DNA of 64,000 bases from Streptosporangium sp. NBC_01495 (lineage in GTDB: Bacteria; Actinomycetota; Actinomycetes; Streptosporangiales; Streptosporangiaceae), in NCBI RefSeq assembly GCF_036250735.1, contig NZ_CP109430.1, positions 868,001 to 932,000 of the forward strand. Reading direction: 5' to 3'. The notes below the pieces were generated by a model, which was given only the letters and a program-made list of their open reading frames with translations, was not told where the DNA came from and made no database searches. Positions 45,744 through 55,673 of the stretch are shown piece by piece (positions within the stretch are counted from its first letter, which is position 1; each line of letters opens with the position of its first letter). Both the position numbers and the translations under genes were made by a program.

Positions 45744-46802
45744 TCACGACTGATCGTCGTCGGAGGCGCCCTCACGGCTGGCGAGCAGGCGGCGCAGGGA
45801 GGTCAGCCGGGTCGGGTCGGCGTGTCCGGCCGCCACCCAGGCGTCCAGGGCGCACTCGTCGGAGAGGTGGTTACAGCCCTTCGGGCACTGGACGGTGCCT
45901 TCGATCAGGTCGGGGAAGCCCGCCAGGACCGTCTCCACCGAGACGTGGGCCAGACCGAAGCTGCGCACCCCCGGGGTGTCGATGATCCAGCCGCTCTCCG
46001 GCAGCTCCAGGGCGACGGCCGAGGTGGAGGTGTGCCGGCCCCGGCCGGTCACCGCGTTCACGTGTGAGACGGCCCGGTTGGCGTCCGGCACCAGGGCGTT
46101 GACCAGTGTCGACTTGCCCACCCCCGAATGGCCGACGAGCACGCTGATCCGGCCCTTGAGGCGTTCCCGTACCTCTTCCAGGCCGCCCCCCTTCTGGACC
46201 ACCACGTACGGGACCCCGAGGGGGTCGTACAGCGAGACGAGCTCGTCGGGCGAGGCGAGGTCGGACTTGGTGAGGCAGAGCAGCGGATCGATGTCGGCGT
46301 CGAAGGCCGCGACCAGCATCCGGTCGATCATGCGGGGCCGGGGCGGCGGATCGGCCAGTGCCGTCACGATGACGAGCTGGTCGGCGTTGGCGACCACGGG
46401 GCGCTCGATGCCGTCGGTGTTGTCGGTGTCGTCGGCGGAGCGGCGGAGCATGGAGGTGCGGGGCTCCACCCGCACGACGCGGGCCAGCGTGTCGGCCATG
46501 CCGGAGACGTCGCCCACCAGGGCCACCCGGTCGCCGACCACGATGCCCTTGCGGCCCAGCTCGCGCGCCTTCATGGCGACCACGACCCTGCCGCTCATCG
46601 CGGCGCCCTCCGCGTGGTCCTTCTTACGACGGCGGCCCTTCTCGCCCGCCGACTCGACCAGGCACGTGTAGCGCCCGCGGTCGACGGCGACCACGAACGC
46701 CGGGATCGCGTCCTCGTGGGCAGGGCGAATCCGGGTCCGGGGCCGGGATCCCTTGCCCGGCCTGACCCTGACGTCGTCCTCGTCGTACTCGCGCTTTCTC
46801 AG
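45744..46802 (-). CDS. rsgA: Ribosome small-subunit GTPase RsgA, apparent CTG start
   Basis: 352 aa from CTG 46802. The circularly permuted GTPase shows G4 LTKSD, G5, G1 GHSGVGKST and G3 DTPGVRSFG, then the zinc motif CPKGCNHLSDEC. The usual N-terminus of actinobacterial RsgA (KREYDEDDVRVRPGKGSRPR) is present upstream of GTG 46694, so a start there would remove 36 conserved residues. No ATG, GTG or TTG lies in frame between the aroA stop and this sequence; CTG 46802 with AAGGCGGAG is the best candidate. It assists 30S maturation. Follows aroA on the same strand. Confidence 0.85.
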   Translation of the reverse strand: MRKREYDEDDVRVRPGKGSRPRTRIRPAHEDAIPAFVVAVDRGRYTCLVESAGEKGRRRKKDHAEGAAMSGRVVVAMKARELGRKGIVVGDRVALVGDVSGMADTLARVVRVEPRTSMLRRSADDTDNTDGIERPVVANADQLVIVTALADPPPRPRMIDRMLVAAFDADIDPLLCLTKSDLASPDELVSLYDPLGVPYVVVQKGGGLEEVRERLKGRISVLVGHSGVGKSTLVNALVPDANRAVSHVNAVTGRGRHTSTSAVALELPESGWIIDTPGVRSFGLAHVSVETVLAGFPDLIEGTVQCPKGCNHLSDECALDAWVAAGHADPTRLTSLRRLLASREGASDDDQS

Positions 46803-46869
46803 TTTCTCCGCCTTGTCCGGCCCGGTGTGCCCCCGAGGAGGGCCGCGGGGCCTGCCGGCCGATCGTCCA

Positions 46870-48147
46870 TCACCGCGCGCCGCGCAGCATGCCCGCCCAC
46901 ATGGAGGCGAACTCGGGGAGGGTTTTACCCGTGGTGGCGATGTCCTCCACCTCGACGCCGGGCACGGCCAGCCCGATCACGGCTCCGGCGGTGGCCATCC
47001 GGTGGTCGGCGTAGGAGTGGAACACCCCGCCGGTGAGCGGGCGGGGCCTGATCTCCAGACCGTCCTCGGTCTCGTTCGCGTCGCCGCCGAGGCCGTTGAT
47101 CTCGGCGACCAGGGCGGCCAGCCGGTCGGTCTCGTGCCCGCGGATGTGGGCGACACCGCCGATCCTGCTGGGCGAGCTCGCGAGGGCGGCCAGCGCGGCG
47201 ATCGTCGGGGTCAGCTCGGCCACGTCGCGCAGGTCCGCCTCGATGCCGGTGATCCGCCCGGTGCCGGTGACCGCCAGCCCCTCGGGCGTGTGCTCCACCG
47301 AGGCGCCCATGCCGGCCAGCAGCGTACGGAGCTGGTCACCCGGCTGGGTCGTCCGCGCGGGCCAGTCGGGGATGGTGACCGTGCCGCCGGTCACCATGGC
47401 GGCGGACAGGAAGGGGGCCGCGTTGGACAGGTCGGGCTCCACGGTGAAGTCCCTCGCCCCGATGGGGCCTGGCTCGACCCGCCAGACGTCGGGCTCGGAG
47501 TCGTCCACCGTGACACCGAACTCGCGGAGCATCTGGACGGTCATCCGGATGTGCGGCTGCGAGGGGATCGGCGGGCCCTCGTGGCGTACCGTCACGCCCT
47601 TCTCGAAGCGCGCCCCCGCCAGCAGCAGGCCGGAGAGGAACTGCGACGAGCCGGACGCGTCGAGCCTGACCTCGCCGCCGGCCAGCGGCCCTCTCACCGT
47701 GAACGGCAGCGCGTCGCCCGTCACCTCGGCGCCGAGGGCGCGCAGCGCGCGCAGGATCGGGCCCATCGGGCGCTTGCGGGCGTGCGGGTCGCCGTCGAAG
47801 AAGACCTCGCCCGCGGCCAGCGCCGCCATCGGCGGCACGAAGCGCATGACCGTGCCCGCCAGCCCCACGTCGATGCGGGCCCCGCCGGTGACGGGACCGG
47901 GCGTGATCGCCCAGTCGACGCTGGAGGCGCTCTCGTTGGAGGGGGCCATCGTCGCGCCCAGCGTCCGCAGCGCGTCCGCCATCAGGTCGGCGTCGCGGCT
48001 GCGCAGCGCCAGGCGTACCGTGCCGGGTCCGTCGGCCAGCGCGGCGAGCAGCAGCGCGCGGTTGGTCACGGACTTCGACCCGGGCAGGGGGACGGTCGCG
48101 CGGACGGGTTCGGTCGCGGTCGGTGCGGGCCACAGCGGAGCGGACAT
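46870..48147 (-). CDS. aroA: 3-phosphoshikimate 1-carboxyvinyltransferase (EPSP synthase)
   Basis: 425 aa. PEP- and shikimate-3-phosphate-binding motifs: [45 protein letters not shown] and [11 protein letters not shown]. Sixth step of the shikimate pathway. ATG 48147. Upstream of rsgA with 67 nt between, the usual actinobacterial pairing. Confidence 0.95.
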   Translation of the reverse strand: MSAPLWPAPTATEPVRATVPLPGSKSVTNRALLLAALADGPGTVRLALRSRDADLMADALRTLGATMAPSNESASSVDWAITPGPVTGGARIDVGLAGTVMRFVPPMAALAAGEVFFDGDPHARKRPMGPILRALRALGAEVTGDALPFTVRGPLAGGEVRLDASGSSQFLSGLLLAGARFEKGVTVRHEGPPIPSQPHIRMTVQMLREFGVTVDDSEPDVWRVEPGPIGARDFTVEPDLSNAAPFLSAAMVTGGTVTIPDWPARTTQPGDQLRTLLAGMGASVEHTPEGLAVTGTGRITGIEADLRDVAELTPTIAALAALASSPSRIGGVAHIRGHETDRLAALVAEINGLGGDANETEDGLEIRPRPLTGGVFHSYADHRMATAGAVIGLAVPGVEVEDIATTGKTLPEFASMWAGMLRGAR

Positions 48148-48176
48148 GGGCAAAAGCCTACCGGTGCCCGCCCCGC

Positions 48177-48228
48177 GCCGCCCGTCCGTGCTCCGCGCCG
48201 CCCGTCCGTGCGAGCCGCCCGTCCGTGC
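48177..48228. repeat. 15-bp repeat GCCGCCCGTCCGTGC, three copies
   Basis: Exact copies at 48177, 48197 and 48214, spaced 20 and 17 bp, between the divergent aroA and SRAP genes. Confidence 0.85.
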
Positions 48229-48316
48229 TCCGGAGGGGACAGGGGGCGCGGGGCGGCAAGATCGGAAAACGGGGTTGGGCGCTCCCCGGCGTGGCGTGGC
48301 GTGGCAAAGTGGAGAT

Positions 48317-49054
48317 ATGTGCGGGAGATACGCGTCTGCGCGGGGCAAGCAGGAGTTGCTGGAGGAGTTCCAGGTCGAGCTCGACGGAGCGCCCGACGAG
48401 GAACTCGGGCCCGACTACAACGTCGCGCCCACGAAACCGGTGTACGCGGTGATGAGCCGGGTGCCGAAGGCCGAGCCGGACGGCCGGCCGGTCCGGCAGC
48501 TCCGCGTGGTTCGCTGGGGGCTGGTCCCCGCCTGGGCGAAGGACCCGTCCATCGGATCCAAGATGATCAACGCGCGGGTGGAGACGGTGGCGGAGAAGCC
48601 CGCCTACCGCAAGGCGTTCGCGGAGCGCAGGTGCCTGATCCCCGCCGACGGTTACTACGAGTGGGCCGTGCTGGACGAGAAGGACGCCAAGGGGAAGCCG
48701 AAGAAGCAGCCCTACTTCGTCCGTCCCGCCGACGGCGGCGTGATGGCCATGGCGGGACTGTACGAGTTCTGGCGGGACCGGGGCCGGGCCGACGACGACC
48801 CGCTCTCGTGGCTGGTGACCTGCACCGTCATCACGACCGACGCCGTGGACGAGGCGGGCAGGGTGCACGACCGGATGCCGATGCTGATCGAGCGCGACCG
48901 CTGGGGCGAGTGGCTCGACCCCGGGGTGCCCGACGCGAAGGGGTTCCTGATCCCGGCGGGCTCCACGGGGCTGGAGATCCATCCGGTCTCCACCGCCGTC
49001 AACTCGGTGCGGAACAACAGCCCGGAGCTCGTCGAGCCGCTGAAGGAGGCGTAG
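48317..49054 (+). CDS. SRAP-domain DNA-protein crosslink protein (YedK/HMCES)
   Basis: 245 aa. Cys2 after the initiator Met (MCGRYA) is the nucleophile that binds abasic sites; [32 protein letters not shown]-type core, ADGYYEW and the IHPVSTAVN motif complete the family set. It shields abasic sites in single-stranded DNA. ATG with GGAG upstream. Confidence 0.9.
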   Translation: MCGRYASARGKQELLEEFQVELDGAPDEELGPDYNVAPTKPVYAVMSRVPKAEPDGRPVRQLRVVRWGLVPAWAKDPSIGSKMINARVETVAEKPAYRKAFAERRCLIPADGYYEWAVLDEKDAKGKPKKQPYFVRPADGGVMAMAGLYEFWRDRGRADDDPLSWLVTCTVITTDAVDEAGRVHDRMPMLIERDRWGEWLDPGVPDAKGFLIPAGSTGLEIHPVSTAVNSVRNNSPELVEPLKEA

Positions 49055-49247
49055 GGCGGGGGCCGGGCGCTCTTCCGAAAACGCCGGGTGATCCGGTGTA
49101 AAACCATCGCCAAGTGGGCATCCGGTGTGAAAGCGGTGCCTCGTGGCGAGGTGGCGAGGTCGCCGTCACAGAGCCACCCCCTTGCGCCTGACGGGAGAGT
49201 CGGGGATCCCCTCACAGGCCGCCCCCGCTTCCCGGAGGTGCGGATTC

Positions 49248-49586
49248 GTGGATGTCGCGACCGCGCGCGAGCGCCTGAAGATCATGCTCGCCGAACTCGA
49301 CCGGTCCATCGGAGTGCTCCGCGGGGATTCCCCCGCCGTACGGGAACGGGACCGCTCCCCGGCGGACGGCGGCTCCGACCTGACCGACTCAGACCGCAAC
49401 CGGGCCCTGCTGGACGTGGCCACCCGGCACCGCCGCTCGGTGCTGGAGGCGCTCAAGCGGATGGACGAGGGGAACTACGGCCTCTGCGCGGACTGCGACG
49501 CGCCGGTCCCCGAGGGCAGGCTGGAGGCGCGGCCCGAGGCCGCCCGCTGCGTGCAGTGCCAGTCCAGGCGCGAGCGCAGGCGCTGA
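49248..49586 (+). CDS. TraR/DksA-type zinc finger protein
   Basis: 112 aa. N-terminal helix, an acidic patch (DLTDSDRNR) and a C4 finger (CADC ... CVQC) in ALKRMDEGNYGLCADCDAP. DksA relatives bind RNA polymerase; targets here are unknown. GTG with GGAGG 10 nt upstream. Confidence 0.85.
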   Translation: MDVATARERLKIMLAELDRSIGVLRGDSPAVRERDRSPADGGSDLTDSDRNRALLDVATRHRRSVLEALKRMDEGNYGLCADCDAPVPEGRLEARPEAARCVQCQSRRERRR

Positions 49587-49777
49587 CCCCCGCCCCACGA
49601 ACACCGTCAGGACGTGCCCGGGCTCTGCCCTGGGGGACTCCCGTGAGGCCGCGCCGGCGACTGGACTGAGGAGAGAGAGGCCGCGAGGAACGAGCGACCT
49701 CTCTCGACGAGGGAAGAAGCCGGATCCCAGCGGCCGAACCGCGACGCGTCAGCGTCGCCGTCAACACCGCGTCGTGA

Positions 49778-50608
49778 TCAACCGGGGCGCCGGGCGCTGG
49801 CCACCAGGTGGATGCCCACCGTGTCGTCGTCGTCCGGATGGGCGTCCAGCTCGGTGTTGACCAGCCAGGTGAGCGCGCGAGAGTCGGAGGCGAGCACGTG
49901 GTCGACCGTCGAGGGGGACAGCACCGTGCGGGGCCGTATCCACTCGACCTCCAGTCCGGCGTCGGTGAGCAGCTCGCGGAGCTGGGCGCTGCTGAAGCAT
50001 CGGGTGATGCTGCCGTCGGGCCAGGGCACGAGCATGACCTCGCCGGTCTGGCGCAGATGGGCCCAGTAGTTCTGCTCGGCGAGGATCGCCATCCCCAGCA
50101 CCAGGGAGTCGACGCAGACCAGGGCCCGGCCGCCGGGGCGCAGGACCCGGGCGACGTCGCCGATCGCGGATTCGGCCATGAGCTCCACCGACATCGCGCG
50201 CTCCTCGGCGAGCACGGCGTCCACACTGCGGTCGGGCAGGAAGCGCAGGTCGTCGGCGCGTACCTGGCTGACCCTGGAGATGTCGTGCAGCGGCTGACCG
50301 TCCGCGGGCCTGCGGAAGTCGACCACCTCGATCACCCGGTGTCCCGCCTTCGCCGCCTGGACGGCCCAGCGGCCGTCGCCGCAGGACATGTCGAGGACGG
50401 TGGACGGGTTTTCCGGCAGCCATCGGCTCAGTTGCTCGGCCACGACCGCGTGGTAAAAGGTCCAGTACGGCCCGAGCGCACCTGAGCCGTTCAGCTCTTC
50501 GGCCGGGATGGGCAGCACAAGCAGCTCCTGGCGTCGGGAGGATCCGGTGGTGTTTCTACTACCTACCGGTACGTACCTTCTTTTTCCCCGTACCGGGTCG
50601 TTCGTCAC
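49778..50608 (-). CDS. SAM-dependent methyltransferase
   Basis: 276 aa class I fold. Motif [14 protein letters not shown] (Ser-Cys in place of Gly), acidic residue in [21 protein letters not shown] and [18 protein letters not shown]. Substrate unknown. The start is uncertain: GTG 50608 lies 0 nt from AGAAGG, whereas GTG 50518 has AGGAG 6 nt upstream and begins [11 protein letters not shown]. It diverges from sigR, so its promoter may overlap the SigR one. Confidence 0.75.
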   Translation of the reverse strand: MTNDPVRGKRRYVPVGSRNTTGSSRRQELLVLPIPAEELNGSGALGPYWTFYHAVVAEQLSRWLPENPSTVLDMSCGDGRWAVQAAKAGHRVIEVVDFRRPADGQPLHDISRVSQVRADDLRFLPDRSVDAVLAEERAMSVELMAESAIGDVARVLRPGGRALVCVDSLVLGMAILAEQNYWAHLRQTGEVMLVPWPDGSITRCFSSAQLRELLTDAGLEVEWIRPRTVLSPSTVDHVLASDSRALTWLVNTELDAHPDDDDTVGIHLVASARRPG

Positions 50609-50620
50609 CTTCTATCTTGC

Positions 50621-50647
50621 GGGAACAGACAGCGGTGCGGGCGTGTT
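50621..50647 (+). promoter_or_regulatory. SigR-type promoter of sigR
   Basis: GGGAAC (50621-50626), 18 nt, GTT (50645-50647): this matches the sigma-R consensus GGGAAT-N18-GTT except the last base of the first hexamer. It implies positive autoregulation under thiol-oxidative stress. Confidence 0.85.
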
Positions 50648-50689
50648 GCAAGCGGACAACGCACGATCCTTTCGGAGGTTGGCAAGCAG

Positions 50690-51412
50690 ATGCTCGCCTT
50701 GATCGAACCCGTCACCCGCCCCGGTGATCGGCCTATCCCTGACGAGCGGGTATTCTCCGCTCAGTACGGTGTCCCGCGTCAGCAGGACTCCGGCGATCTT
50801 AAGGGGGTGGGTCCGGTCCCTGCGACAGACGAGGAGACTCTGGAGCAGCGGAGCACACGGTTCGAGCGGGATGCCATGCCCTATCTCGACCAGCTCTACT
50901 CCGCCGCGCTCCGGATGACCCGAAACCCCGCGGACGCCGAGGACCTTCTTCAGGAGACCTTCGCGAAGGCCTTCGCGTCCTTCCACCAGTTCCAGCAAGG
51001 CACGAACCTCAAGGCGTGGCTTTACCGGATCCTGACGAACACTTTCATCAACAGTTACCGCAAGAAGCAGCGGGAACCCAAGCAGTCGGGCGCCGAGGAG
51101 ATCGAGGACTGGCAGCTGGCCAGGGCCGAGTCGCACACCTCGGCCGGGCTGAAGTCGGCGGAGATCGAGGCGCTCGAGCACCTCCCCGACACCGACGTGA
51201 AGCGGGCGCTGGCCGCGCTTCCCGAGGAATTCCGCATCGCGGTCTATCTCGCCGACGTCGAGGGGTTCCCGTACAAGGAGATCGCCGACATCATGGGGAC
51301 CCCCATCGGGACCGTGATGTCGCGGCTGCACCGTGGCCGCCGCCAGCTGCGGACCCAACTTGAGGACTACGCCCGCGAGCGTGGCCTGGTTCCCGCGGAG
51401 GGTGCGAAGTGA
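50690..51412 (+). CDS. sigR: Thiol-stress sigma factor SigR
   Basis: 240 aa from ATG 50690 (GGAGG 13 nt upstream). Sigma region 2 ([40 protein letters not shown]) and region 4 ([38 protein letters not shown]). The ATG form carries about 39 extra N-terminal residues before [10 protein letters not shown] (GTG 50807), recalling the unstable long form made from the autoregulated promoter in Streptomyces. Controls oxidative and antibiotic-stress genes; held by RsrA. Confidence 0.93.
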   Translation: MLALIEPVTRPGDRPIPDERVFSAQYGVPRQQDSGDLKGVGPVPATDEETLEQRSTRFERDAMPYLDQLYSAALRMTRNPADAEDLLQETFAKAFASFHQFQQGTNLKAWLYRILTNTFINSYRKKQREPKQSGAEEIEDWQLARAESHTSAGLKSAEIEALEHLPDTDVKRALAALPEEFRIAVYLADVEGFPYKEIADIMGTPIGTVMSRLHRGRRQLRTQLEDYARERGLVPAEGAK

Positions 51413-51480
51413 ACGAGCGAGACAGGAACGACGCGCCCGCCGGCGCGGGCTCCCGCCCTCGGGGCCGGGTGATCGTATGA
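51409..51480 (+). CDS. 23-codon ORF bridging sigR and rsrA
   Basis: GTG 51409 overlaps the sigR stop (GTGA) and the TGA at 51478 overlaps the rsrA start (ATGA). The peptide would be rich in Arg, Asp and Ala. No separate ribosome binding site is seen for it. Its likely role is to carry ribosomes from sigR to rsrA rather than to make a product; existence as a translated ORF is inference. Confidence 0.4.
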   Translation: MNERDRNDAPAGAGSRPRGRVIV

Positions 51481-51743
51481 GCTGCGGCAACCACCACGAC
51501 ACCGACTGTCGCGAGGTCCTGGAGAAGGTCTACACCTACCTGGACGGCGAGCTCGACGAGAGCAACTGCGCCGACATCCGCGAGCACCTGGACGAGTGTC
51601 ACCCCTGCCTGGAGGAGTACGGCCTGGAGCAGGTCGTCAAGCAGCTCGTCGCCAAGCACTGCGGCTGTGAGCAGGTCTCGGCCGACCTGAGGGCCAAGGT
51701 GCTCAGCCGTATCGACCAGGTGCGCTCCGAACTGGCTCGCTGA
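51477..51743 (+). CDS. rsrA: Zinc-binding anti-sigma factor RsrA
   Basis: 88 aa. Cys3, Cys11, His37, Cys41 and Cys44 (HLDECHPC) match the ZAS zinc site and redox switch, at the same numbers known for Streptomyces RsrA. Reduced, it binds SigR; on disulfide formation it releases zinc and SigR. ATG 51477 begins [11 protein letters not shown]. Confidence 0.93.
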   Translation: MSCGNHHDTDCREVLEKVYTYLDGELDESNCADIREHLDECHPCLEEYGLEQVVKQLVAKHCGCEQVSADLRAKVLSRIDQVRSELAR

Positions 51744-51794
51744 CCTCCTAGGATCTCTCGTACGGCCTGGGCCATACGACGATGGGGGTTCACC

Positions 51795-52739
51795 ATGCGC
51801 ATACTCGTGACCGGCGGGGCGGGATTCATCGGATCCACCCTCGTCGACCGGCTGCTGGCCGACGGGCACGAGGTCGCGGTCGTGGACGACCTGTCGGGCG
51901 GCGACCGCGACAACCTGGTCCGCGCCGCGGAGAGCCCGCTGTTCGCCCTGCACGTGATGGACATCCGCGACCCGGCCCTGATCGGCCTGGCCGCCGAGTG
52001 GAGGCCCGAGGTCGTCTGCCACCTCGCCGCGCAGATCAGCGTGCGCAAGAGCGTCGCCGACCCGGTCCACGACGCCAGGCTCAACGTCGAGGGCACCGCG
52101 TCCGTTCTGCAGGCCGCCCACCACGGGGGCACCCGCAAGGTCGTCTTCGCCTCCTCGGTCGCGGTGTACGGCAGGCCGGCGGTCATCCCGGTCCCCGGCG
52201 GCGCGGCGACCGACCCGCGCTCCCCGTACGCGGCCTCCAAGCTGAGCGCGGAGACCTACCTGGCCACGTTCAAGGCGCTCCACGGCATCGACTACACAAC
52301 CTTGGTGCTCTCCAACGTCTACGGCCCGCGCCAGTCGCCCGACGGCGAGGCGGGGGTGGTCGCCATCTTCACCGACGCGCTGCTCAACGGCACCCCCACG
52401 GTGGTGTACGGCGACGGCGCCCAGACCCGCGACTACATCTTCGTCGACGACGTGGTGGACGGTCTCGCCCGCGCCTGCGGCACCGAGGGCGGCGGCGGCC
52501 GGTTCAACCTCGGAACCGGCGTCCAGACCACCGACCGGAGGCTGCACTCCCTGGTCGCGGAGGCGGCGGGTGTCGCCGACGAGCCGGGCGAGGCCCCCGC
52601 CCGCCTGGGTGACCTCCCGGCGATGGCCGTCGACCCGGCCCCCGCGCTCGAGGGGCTCGGCTGGCGTCCCCAGACGGATCTGGCCGTGGGCCTGAAGAGC
52701 ACCGTCGACTGGGCGAGGACCAGGCTCGCGAGCCTGTGA
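51795..52739 (+). CDS. NAD-dependent sugar-nucleotide epimerase (GalE-like)
   Basis: 314 aa extended SDR. TGGAGFIGSTLVDRLL binds NAD; catalytic residues are Ser-Ser (FASSVAVYGR) and YAASK. LSNVYGPRQSP and DYIFVDDVVDGLARA complete the pattern. UDP-glucose 4-epimerase or a close relative. ATG 51795 has GGGGG upstream. Confidence 0.85.
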   Translation: MRILVTGGAGFIGSTLVDRLLADGHEVAVVDDLSGGDRDNLVRAAESPLFALHVMDIRDPALIGLAAEWRPEVVCHLAAQISVRKSVADPVHDARLNVEGTASVLQAAHHGGTRKVVFASSVAVYGRPAVIPVPGGAATDPRSPYAASKLSAETYLATFKALHGIDYTTLVLSNVYGPRQSPDGEAGVVAIFTDALLNGTPTVVYGDGAQTRDYIFVDDVVDGLARACGTEGGGGRFNLGTGVQTTDRRLHSLVAEAAGVADEPGEAPARLGDLPAMAVDPAPALEGLGWRPQTDLAVGLKSTVDWARTRLASL

Positions 52740-52954
52740 CGCCGGAGGACCCCGGGGCCTTGTACGCCGATGGCGGCCGGTGATTGCTTGGTTACGCTTT
52801 GCTTGCGATTGGCCGTCTCGCTCTCCTGATCAGATTCGCTTCGATAACCTGGGTGCGAAATCGACGTGGAGGCAGCGCATGTTGAAGGAAACGGTCACCC
52901 CGGTCTTTCCTGGGATTTCCTGGACCTGAGCACGCGCCCTTTAGGAACCCTAGG

Positions 52955-54310
52955 GTGGCCGCTTTGCGTGGACTGCCGTGGTTTGCCAAGGTCTATCTGA
53001 TCCTTGTCATCGGAGCCGCGTTCGCGCTGCTCGGATACAGCGTGGTGTCGGACGGCCGGCTGGACCTGCTCGACTGGTCCAACCTCATGGTGCTGGCCCT
53101 GCTGTTCCTGGTGTGCGAGTCGGTGCCCACCCTGCTGCACGTCCGGCAGGCGGCGGTGTCGGTCAGCTTCTCCGCGGTGCTCGCCGCGGTGGTGCTGCTC
53201 GGTCCCGAGGGAGCGGCACTGGTCGGCATGACGGCCATGTTCAGCGTGCGGCCGGGCCTGCCGCTGGTGAAGCGGCTGTTCAACAGCGCCCAGTTCGCCA
53301 TCTGCGGCTACGTCGCCGGCCGGGTCTACGTGTGGCTCGGCGGCAGGTCCGGGGTGCCGACCATCGCCGGGTTCGACGACATCATCGTGCCGTTCGCGGG
53401 CGCGGCGGCCGTCTTCGTGCCCCTCAACTTCGTGCTGATCGCGATCGTGCTGAAGCTCACCGGTCAGGCCGACCAGGTGCCGCTGCGGGGCGTGGCCCAG
53501 TTCATGGTCTCCTACTTCGGCTACGCCACCTTCGGCCTGCTGATCGCCGGGTTGTGGGCCACGGTCAACTCGATCTCCGCGGTGCTCGTGCTGCTCCCGC
53601 TCTTCGTGGCCCGCTGGGCCTTCGGCCAGTATCTCGCGCAGCAGCGCTCCTACGACGCGACGATCGCCGCGCTCTGCCAGGCCGTGGAGACCAAGGACTA
53701 CTACACGCGCGGCCACTGCACCCGCGTCTCCCTGGCCGCGGGCATGATCGCCGAGGAGATCGGCATGGGGTCCGAGCGGCTGCGCGCGATCCGCTACGCC
53801 GGGATGCTCCACGACGTGGGAAAGCTGGGCGTGCCGACCAAGGTGCTGCAGAAGGACGGCCCGCTCAGCGAGGAGGAGTTCGCGGCCATCCAGCTCCATC
53901 CGATGCGCGGGCTGGAGATCGTGCGCGGCATCGACTTCCTGGACGAGGCGTTCGCCGGGATCATGCACCACCACGAGCGGCAGGACGGCAAGGGCTACCC
54001 GATGGGGCTGGCGGGCGAGGAGATCCCGGAGTTCGCCAGGATCATCGCGGTGGCCGACGCCTTCGACTCGATGACCTCCGACCGCTCCTATCGCAACGCC
54101 CGCTCGCGCGAGGTGGCGATGACCGAGCTGCGCAAGGGCGCCGGCACCCAGTTCGACCCGGTGATGGTGGTCGCGTTCGTCAAGGCCGTCGACCGTGACG
54201 GCTGGGAGCCGCCGCGCACGGTCGTCACGCCTCCGGCCGACGTGACGGAGACCACCGCGAAGGACCACGACGACCCGACCGTGCCCATCCAGGTGGTGTC
54301 CGAACGATGA
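52955..54310 (+). CDS. Membrane HD-GYP-type phosphohydrolase
   Basis: 451 aa. Six to eight membrane helices (residues 10-220), then an HD-GYP domain: TRGHCTRVSLAAGMIAEEIG, MLHDVGKLGVP, HHHERQDGKGYPMGL and DAFDSMTSDRSYRNARS. All metal ligands are present, so c-di-GMP or another cyclic nucleotide may be degraded. The start may be TTG 52964, 7 nt after TAGGGT (52951-52956), rather than GTG 52955, which falls inside that element. Overlaps the next gene by 4 nt. Confidence 0.85.
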   Translation: MAALRGLPWFAKVYLILVIGAAFALLGYSVVSDGRLDLLDWSNLMVLALLFLVCESVPTLLHVRQAAVSVSFSAVLAAVVLLGPEGAALVGMTAMFSVRPGLPLVKRLFNSAQFAICGYVAGRVYVWLGGRSGVPTIAGFDDIIVPFAGAAAVFVPLNFVLIAIVLKLTGQADQVPLRGVAQFMVSYFGYATFGLLIAGLWATVNSISAVLVLLPLFVARWAFGQYLAQQRSYDATIAALCQAVETKDYYTRGHCTRVSLAAGMIAEEIGMGSERLRAIRYAGMLHDVGKLGVPTKVLQKDGPLSEEEFAAIQLHPMRGLEIVRGIDFLDEAFAGIMHHHERQDGKGYPMGLAGEEIPEFARIIAVADAFDSMTSDRSYRNARSREVAMTELRKGAGTQFDPVMVVAFVKAVDRDGWEPPRTVVTPPADVTETTAKDHDDPTVPIQVVSER

Positions 54311-55587
54311 ACGGCTCCGGTACCACCCGGGTTTTCCAGACGCTCGACTCGGGCCAGCTCCTGCTGATCTGCGCGGCGGGACTCCTGGCGGTGGCGGGGG
54401 TGGCCCACACGGCCGCGACCGGCCTGCTCGACCCCCAGATCGCCGTCGCCTTCGGCGCGATGATCGCGATCGGGGAACTGGCCAGGCTCACCATGCCCGG
54501 CAACAGGGAGGTGGCGCCGATCGGCGCGGCGGCCGCGCTCGGATACACGCTCCTGCTGGACATGGGAGGTGTTCCCGCGCGGCATTCGGCGTTGCAGGTC
54601 GTCGCGGTGCTGTCGGCCGGCATGGTGGCGGGGGCGCTGCCGCACCTCGCGGTGGGCCGCCCGCCCCAGCTGGACGGGATGGCGCGCAGGCTTTTCACCG
54701 GCGCCCTGCTCGCGCTGGCCTACCGGCCGCTGGCCGGGCCGCTGTTCGAGGTGGCCAGCGGAGGGGAGAGCGGCTGGTGGCCCGCGCTCGGCGTGATGGC
54801 CCTGCTCATCCTGCTCATGGTGATGGCCGACGTGCTGCTGGCCGCCGTGCTCCGGGCCGAGCAGGTGCGTGCCGCCTTCAGGGTGGCCGTCCACGACGAG
54901 CTGCGGATGGCCGCGCCGCTGGGGGCCGCCGTCGCCGCCTCGGGCATCCTGCTCGCGCTCGCCTCGCACAGCATGGGCATGACCGCGCTGCTGGTCTTCG
55001 CCGCGCCGCTGCTGGTCACCCAGGTCGCCTTCCGCAAGTACGCCGGGATCAGGGCCACCTACCTGCAGACCGTACGGGCGCTGTCGCGGGTCACCGAGGT
55101 CGGCGGATACGTCGAGCCCGGCCACTCCCGCCGGGTGAGCCGCCTGGCGGTGGCGGTCGGACGGGAGCTCGGCACGGCGGAGCCCGAGCTGCTGGAGCTT
55201 GAGTACGCCGCGCTCATGCACGACATCGGCCAGCTGTCGTTGCGCGATCCCATTCCGGGCGGTGCCACGGTCCTCACCGACCCCGAGCAGGCGCGGCGCA
55301 TCGCCGAGCTGGGCGCGGAGGTGATCAGGCAGACCGGGGTGCTGGACCGGGTGGCCGAGATCGTCCGCCGCCAGTGCGACACCTGCGCGGAGACGCCTCC
55401 GATGGCGAGCCGCATCATCAAGGCGGCCAACGCCTACGACGACCTCGTCGGCGGTTCCAGCGACCGTGACCGGGCGGGTGCCGCCCTGGAACGGCTTCGT
55501 CTCGGCGTGGGCCGGGAGTACGACCCGACGGTCGTCGAGGCGATGGCCCGTGTGATTGACAGGCTGGCTCCGATTCACCGGCTTTAG
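54307..55587 (+). CDS. Membrane HD-domain protein, degenerate paralogue
   Basis: 426 aa with the same plan as its neighbour: membrane helices, then an HD-like domain with VEPGHSRRVSRLAVAVGREL and LMHDIGQLSLRDP. The HD pair is kept but the HHHE..GYP segment is replaced by VRRQCDTCAE, so the second metal site is lost. It may bind ligand or pair with the active neighbour. Start overlaps the upstream stop (ATGA). Confidence 0.8.
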   Translation: MNGSGTTRVFQTLDSGQLLLICAAGLLAVAGVAHTAATGLLDPQIAVAFGAMIAIGELARLTMPGNREVAPIGAAAALGYTLLLDMGGVPARHSALQVVAVLSAGMVAGALPHLAVGRPPQLDGMARRLFTGALLALAYRPLAGPLFEVASGGESGWWPALGVMALLILLMVMADVLLAAVLRAEQVRAAFRVAVHDELRMAAPLGAAVAASGILLALASHSMGMTALLVFAAPLLVTQVAFRKYAGIRATYLQTVRALSRVTEVGGYVEPGHSRRVSRLAVAVGRELGTAEPELLELEYAALMHDIGQLSLRDPIPGGATVLTDPEQARRIAELGAEVIRQTGVLDRVAEIVRRQCDTCAETPPMASRIIKAANAYDDLVGGSSDRDRAGAALERLRLGVGREYDPTVVEAMARVIDRLAPIHRL

Positions 55588-55673
55588 ACTTCCCGCACAT
55601 TTTTTGGAGCAGGCCACGCCGGCCGCCGGGATCGGCTACCCGGTCATGGTGAGGACGGCCGGCGGGAACCACG

